Source: an uncultured Oscillospiraceae bacterium (GTDB lineage Bacteria; Bacillota; Clostridia; Oscillospirales; Oscillospiraceae). From it: a stretch of 34,043 nt of DNA. Positions 30,183-34,043 of the stretch are shown here, in pieces. The position numbers were made by a program, and so were the translations under genes. The notes below the pieces were generated by a model. That model made no database searches. It was given only the letters and a program-made list of their open reading frames with translations, and was not told the origin of the DNA. The stretch lies in contig CANPXZ010000007.1 in NCBI GenBank assembly GCA_947587485.1, forward strand, positions 1 to 34,043, read 5' to 3'. Every line of letters begins with the position of its first letter. Position 1 is the first letter of the stretch.

Positions 30183-31133
30183 ATGTTTGCAGGGATCTTG
30201 GCAGGTATCACCTGGGCTTTAGAGACTATCACACTGGGCATCGCGCTGGCTATGACGCCGTTCGTCTCAACGGAGCAGGCGGTCTTTCTGGCGCCCTTTG
30301 TCAGCACGTTCCTCCATGACGCGTGCTCCGCGCTGTGGGCGACGGCCTATAACGGCGTACGCGGGAATCTGGGGAACGTATGGCGTGCATTCAACAAACG
30401 CGGCGGCCGGTTCGTAGTGCTGGCGGCGGTCATCGGCGGTCCCATCGGCATGACGGGCTATGTGCTCTCCATCAACTACATGGGCGCATCCATCGGCGCG
30501 GTGGCCAGCGCCGTATTCCCGGCGATCGGCGCGATTTTGGCGTACTTTTTCCTGAAGGAGAAGATGCAGTGGTACCGGTGGCTGCTTTTGATCGCCACGC
30601 TGCTGGGCGTATACGGTCTGAGCTATTCGCCGGAGATCAACATCACCAACTTTTGGCTGGGTCTTGCGGGTACGTTCATGTGCGCTTTTGGCTGGGGGAT
30701 CGAGGCGGTGATCCTGGCCAAGTGCATGCAGGACCCGGAGGTCAAGGATGAATACGCGCTGCAGATCCGCCAAACCACGTCGGCAGTGGTCTATGGCGTG
30801 ATCATCCTTCCGGTCCTGAAGGGTTGGGGCTTTACCGTGAGCCTGTTTACGTCGGGCACCGGCTGGCTTTTGCCGGTGATCGCGCTGGCGGCGCTGTTCG
30901 CCACCGTGTCGTATCTGTTTTACTACCGGGCGATCGCCCAGATCGGCGCTTCAAAGGCCATGGCGCTGAATGTTACCTATGCCGCCTGGTCCATCGTCTT
31001 CACAGTGATCCTCCTGCGGGATACGAGCGTTTTGACGCCGGTAACGATCCTCTGCTCGCTTGTCGTGCTGGTCTGCGGTATTTTTGCTGCAGCGGATTTC
31101 AAAGAGCTGTTTCCCGGCAAAAAGACCGAGTGA
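30183..31133 (+). CDS. licB: Choline permease of the LicB type (DMT/EamA family)
   Basis: Predicted choline uptake protein of the drug/metabolite transporter superfamily. It has 316 residues with ten hydrophobic segments in two EamA repeats (about 1-140 and 160-305). It is preceded by GGGGGGAAGAG and begins 15 bases after the end of the licA reading. Its identity as LicB comes from the locus; on sequence alone DMT transporters cannot be assigned a substrate. Together with LicA it would supply phosphocholine from host or dietary choline, since the locus shows no synthesis pathway. A strong terminator follows 22 bases after the stop. Confidence 0.87.
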   Translation: MFAGILAGITWALETITLGIALAMTPFVSTEQAVFLAPFVSTFLHDACSALWATAYNGVRGNLGNVWRAFNKRGGRFVVLAAVIGGPIGMTGYVLSINYMGASIGAVASAVFPAIGAILAYFFLKEKMQWYRWLLLIATLLGVYGLSYSPEINITNFWLGLAGTFMCAFGWGIEAVILAKCMQDPEVKDEYALQIRQTTSAVVYGVIILPVLKGWGFTVSLFTSGTGWLLPVIALAALFATVSYLFYYRAIAQIGASKAMALNVTYAAWSIVFTVILLRDTSVLTPVTILCSLVVLVCGIFAAADFKELFPGKKTE

Positions 31134-31154
31134 TCCGCCGGAAAGCGTTTGCGG

Positions 31155-31196
31155 AAAAACGGCGCGCTCTCATGGTTTGAGAGCGCGCCGTTTTTT
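31155..31196. terminator. Bidirectional terminator closing the lic operon
   Basis: An 18-base perfect stem, AAAAACGGCGCGCTCTCA with its inverse (31155-31172 and 31178-31195), has a 5-base loop and T-runs on both strands. It ends the lic transcript and the converging S66 peptidase transcript, whose stop codon touches it. Confidence 0.92.
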
Positions 31197-32239
31197 CATG
31201 CTGTGGCCGGTTCCAGCAGCGTCAGGGTCTTTTTGTCCGTGTCCAGGCGGCAGTTCACCCCGATGGGGAGCACGCCGATGGGCTCCGCGTGGCCCACGTT
31301 GACGTTGTACAAAATGGGAAGCTCCGGATGCCCGGCCTCGAATCCGATCACCTTCCGGTAGACCTCTTTATAGGGCTCGTACTTGCTGCGCCGGGCGGGC
31401 TTGCCCACGATCACGCCCTTTATCACATCGAACAGCCCCTGTGCGGCCAGATTGCGCAGATACCAGGTGAGATAGTCGCAGGATGGATCGTCCTCGCTGG
31501 TCTCCAGGAACAGCATCTTGCCTGTCCATTCCTCCTTGGACGGCCAGATGCTGGTGCCGACCACCTCGGGGAACACGTCGATGCATCCGCCCAGCAGGGG
31601 ACCCTCGGCAATTCCGGAGCCCTGAAGGACCTCATAACCGATCTTCTCCGGGTGATATGCCTTGAGCCGGTGCATGTTCTCCGGCTTCCACCAGATCTTC
31701 TCGTCCTCGTCGTCGTACCAATAGGGGGCGGAGGGGATGTCCAGGGTGGGCTTAGGCTCGAAGAGCGTTTCCCGTATCATACCGGCGGTATAGTCGTTGA
31801 TCTTGAAGTATTCCGCGAAGTTGTTCATGACGCTGGCTCCGTAGTAGGACACGAGGCCCGCCTTGTACATCATCAGATGGTTGGTGGTGGTGTCGGAAAA
31901 GCCGGTGAAGATCTTCGGATTTTCCCGGAGCACGTCAAAGTCGATGTAGGGCAGCAGGCGGATGGTGTCGTCCCCGCCGATGGCGTTGAATACGGCCTTG
32001 ACGGACCTGTCCCGGAAGGCGTCCATCAGGTCGGCGGCCCGGGCCTCCGGGTGTTCATAGAGATAATCGATGCCCTTGAGGGCGTTGGGCATGACCTTGA
32101 CGCGCAGGCCGTAGTCGTTTTCCAGCCGCTCCCGGGCGATATCCAGCTTGTGGATGGCCCAGGGCTCGCCCAGCATGCCTCTCGACAGGCTCACGATGGC
32201 GACGGTGTCGCCCTTTTGCAGATGCGCGGGCTTGATCAT
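31196..32239 (-). CDS. S66-family peptidase (LD-carboxypeptidase / MccF-like)
   Basis: 347 residues. Members are LD-carboxypeptidases, which trim murein tetrapeptides, or MccF-type proteins, which inactivate microcin C-like aminoacyl nucleotides. The nucleophile Ser115 lies in FTGFSDTTT, after AIGGDD. The other two triad residues are probably Glu in FLETSED and His in NVGHAEPIG. No signal peptide was seen, so it is cytoplasmic, which fits both options. The ATG at 32239 overlaps the stop of the upstream ABC-F gene (ATGA), so the pair is translationally coupled; the longer frame upstream is not used. Length and motifs such as WWKPE look closer to the MccF branch, but this is a guess. Confidence 0.82.
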   Translation of the reverse strand: MIKPAHLQKGDTVAIVSLSRGMLGEPWAIHKLDIARERLENDYGLRVKVMPNALKGIDYLYEHPEARAADLMDAFRDRSVKAVFNAIGGDDTIRLLPYIDFDVLRENPKIFTGFSDTTTNHLMMYKAGLVSYYGASVMNNFAEYFKINDYTAGMIRETLFEPKPTLDIPSAPYWYDDEDEKIWWKPENMHRLKAYHPEKIGYEVLQGSGIAEGPLLGGCIDVFPEVVGTSIWPSKEEWTGKMLFLETSEDDPSCDYLTWYLRNLAAQGLFDVIKGVIVGKPARRSKYEPYKEVYRKVIGFEAGHPELPILYNVNVGHAEPIGVLPIGVNCRLDTDKKTLTLLEPATA

Positions 32240-33852
32240 GCCTGTTCCTCCGTCTCGTTCACGTCCCGGCCCATCATGTGCATATACTCGTCGTATGTGC
32301 ACATCCGGTCCACGCAGCCGTCCTCAGTCAGTTCGATGATACGGTTGGCCACGGTCTGGGTCAACTGGTGGTCGTGGCTGTAAAAGATGATGTTGAAGGG
32401 GAAGGCGGTCATGCCGTTGTTGAGGGCGGCGATGCTCTCCAGGTCCAGATGGTTGGTGGGCTGGTCGAACATGAGCACGTTGGCGCCCTCCAGCATGGTC
32501 TTGGAGATCATGCAGCGGACCTTCTCGCCGCCGGACAGGACCGACACCTTCTTGTACACGTCGTCCCCGGAGAAGAGCATCCGGCCCAAAAACGTGCGCA
32601 GGTAGCTCTCCCGCTTGTCGGCGGAGAACTGGCGCATCCAGTCCATCAGCTCCAGGTCGCAGCCGTTAAAGAAGTGGTCGAAGTCCCTGGGGAAGTAGCT
32701 CTGGGTGGTGGACACGCCCCACTTGATCTCGCCCTCGTCGGGCTCCAGCTCCCCGGCCAGCAGCTGGAAAAGGCAGGTGATGGCGTTTTCGTTGGCGCCG
32801 ATGACGGCGATCTTGTCCTCCCGGCCCATGATGAAGCTGACGTTGTTGATGAGCTTCACCCCGTCCACGGTCTTGGACAGGTTCGTCACGAACAGCCGGT
32901 CCTTGCCCGGCTCCCGCTCGGCCTTGAAGCCCACCCAGGGATAGCGCCGGGAGGACGCGGGCATCTGCTCCACGGTGATCTTGTCCAGCAGCTTCCGGCG
33001 GCTGGTGGCCTGGCGGGACTTGGACTTGTTGGCGGAGAACCGGGCGATGAAGCTTTGCAGTTCGGCGATCTTCTGCTCGGCCTTCTTGTTCTGGTCCTTG
33101 ACCAGCTTTTGCATGAGCTGGCTGGACTCGTACCAGAAGTCGTAGTTGCCCACGTACATGCGGATCTTGCCGTAGTCGATGTCCACGATGTGGGTGCAGA
33201 TGTTGTTGAGGAAGTACCGGTCGTGGCTCACCACCAGCACGGTGCCCTCGTAGTCCATGAGGAAATCCTCCAGCCACACGGTGGAGGCCAGGTCCAGGTT
33301 GTTGGTGGGCTCGTCCAGAAGGATGATGTCCGGGTGGCCGAACAATGCCTGTGCCAGCAGGACCTTCACCTTCTGCCGGCCCTCCAGCTCGCTCATCTGC
33401 TTTGCGTGCAGAGAGGTGTGGATGCCAAGGCCCTGCAAAAGCCTGCCCGCGTCGGACTCGGCCTCCCAGCCCCCAAGCTCCGCATATTCCTCCTCCAGCT
33501 CCGCCGCCCGGATGCCGTCGGCGTCGGAGAAATCGGGCTTTTCGTAGATGGCGTCCTTTTCCTTGCCGCAGTCGTACAGGCGCTTGTTACCCATGATGAC
33601 CGTCTCCAGCACCCCGTAGGCGTCGAACATGTTCTGGTCCTGCCGCAACACGCTCATGCGGCACTTGGGGTCGATATAGACATGGCCGCGGGTGGGCTCC
33701 TCCACGCCGGAGAGGATCTTTAAAAACGTGGACTTGCCCGCGCCGTTGGCGCCGATGATGCCGTAGCAGTTGCCGGCGGTGAACTGCAGGTCCACGTTGG
33801 AAAACAGCGCCTGGCTGCCGTATTGCAGAGAAAGGTTTTCAACAGTGATCAT
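32236..33852 (-). CDS. ABC-F family ATPase with one intact and one degenerate ATP site
   Basis: Soluble tandem-ATPase protein of the ABC-F family, which acts on ribosomes; the closest pattern is the YkpA/YbiT-like group. It has 538 residues and no membrane part. ATPase 1 has Walker A GANGAGKS, Walker B LLDEPTNNLD and a degenerate signature (SELEGRQ). ATPase 2 has a degraded Walker A (GANENAIT), DQPTNHLD with Gln in place of the catalytic Glu, and an intact LSGGEKV. ABC sites are composite, so site 1 is complete and site 2 is not. A charged linker of about 80 residues (about 235-315) joins the domains. CAGGAGGCG precedes the ATG. The S66 peptidase overlaps its stop. Confidence 0.92.
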   Translation of the reverse strand: MITVENLSLQYGSQALFSNVDLQFTAGNCYGIIGANGAGKSTFLKILSGVEEPTRGHVYIDPKCRMSVLRQDQNMFDAYGVLETVIMGNKRLYDCGKEKDAIYEKPDFSDADGIRAAELEEEYAELGGWEAESDAGRLLQGLGIHTSLHAKQMSELEGRQKVKVLLAQALFGHPDIILLDEPTNNLDLASTVWLEDFLMDYEGTVLVVSHDRYFLNNICTHIVDIDYGKIRMYVGNYDFWYESSQLMQKLVKDQNKKAEQKIAELQSFIARFSANKSKSRQATSRRKLLDKITVEQMPASSRRYPWVGFKAEREPGKDRLFVTNLSKTVDGVKLINNVSFIMGREDKIAVIGANENAITCLFQLLAGELEPDEGEIKWGVSTTQSYFPRDFDHFFNGCDLELMDWMRQFSADKRESYLRTFLGRMLFSGDDVYKKVSVLSGGEKVRCMISKTMLEGANVLMFDQPTNHLDLESIAALNNGMTAFPFNIIFYSHDHQLTQTVANRIIELTEDGCVDRMCTYDEYMHMMGRDVNETEEQA

Positions 33853-33943
33853 AAGGGGGCGCCTCCTGAATAATTGCGTACCGGTATCATATCATACTTT
33901 TTGCGCCGTTCCTAGCCCCATGGAAAAATTTCGGGGAATGGAA

Positions 33944-33972
33944 TTGACAGGCCCGGTTTTGTGTGGTAATAT
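33944..33972 (+). promoter_or_regulatory. Promoter of tRNA-Ser
   Basis: TTGACA (33944-33949) and TAATAT (33967-33972) are 17 bases apart, ending 12 bases before the tRNA. Confidence 0.75.
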
Positions 33973-33984
33973 GTTCGGGCATGC

Positions 33985-34043
33985 GGAGAGATGTCCGAGT
34001 GGTTTATGGAGCTGGTCTTGAAAACCAGTGACTCCGCAAGGGG
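33985..34043 (+). tRNA. tRNA-Ser (anticodon TGA), 3' end cut by the window
   Basis: Starts with acceptor strand GGAGAGA. The anticodon arm CTGGT-CTTGAAA-ACCAG gives TGA (34019-34021), reading UCA serine codons. A long variable arm typical of serine tRNA begins (GACTCCGCAAGGGG) and is then cut off; the T arm and CCA lie beyond the window. Confidence 0.92.

Overview
The window looks like chromosome of a strictly anaerobic, GC-rich, Gram-positive gut Clostridium relative, most plausibly Oscillospiraceae (Oscillibacter / Lawsonibacter / Flavonifractor-like). This is inferred from the oxygen-sensitive class III ribonucleotide reductase, formate-tetrahydrofolate ligase, a SpoIID-type hydrolase with SLH repeats, the yajC-TIGR04086 pair, strong AGGAGG ribosome-binding sites and near-consensus sigma-A promoters. 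No rRNA, phage, insertion sequence or CRISPR array was seen.

Layout. 1-1932: end of nrdD plus nrdG. 1987-2724: acyl-ACP thioesterase. 2779-6268 (minus): asnB and a Na/Pi cotransporter-like protein. 6496-10368: guaB-fhs-tmk, purine, one-carbon and thymidylate metabolism. 10419-11505 (minus): ECF sigma factor with its membrane partner. 11579-11885: hairpin-rich non-coding DNA, then tRNA-Val(GAC). 12025-13072: a SLOG protein and a small lipoprotein. 13085-13323: a compact array of hairpins bounded by a duplicated hairpin. 13328-15384 (minus): asd-dapA, lysine/threonine branch. 15547-20345: SLH-SpoIID protein, queA, tgt, yajC and a small membrane protein. 20636-21526: XerD-type recombinase behind an AT-rich control region. 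21664-24203: a probable structured RNA and a mosaic surface protein (BspA-like LRR, PT linker, three Fn3-like repeats). 24342-27360: TrmH-family methyltransferase and PcrA/UvrD helicase. 27498-31133: a lic locus (licD-licC-licA-licB) for phosphorylcholine decoration of the cell surface. 31196-33852 (minus): ABC-F ATPase and S66 peptidase. 33985 to the end: tRNA-Ser(UGA), cut by the window edge.

The most interesting point is licA. Its reading frame is broken exactly at a run of eight G; seven G would restore a complete choline kinase. This is the layout expected of a phase-variable on/off switch for phosphorylcholine, similar in logic to licA of Haemophilus, although a sequencing error must be excluded. 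Other points of interest are a consensus promoter followed at once by an intrinsic terminator in front of asnB, an unassigned ~210-nt RNA with its own promoter and terminator, and two clusters of strong non-coding hairpins.
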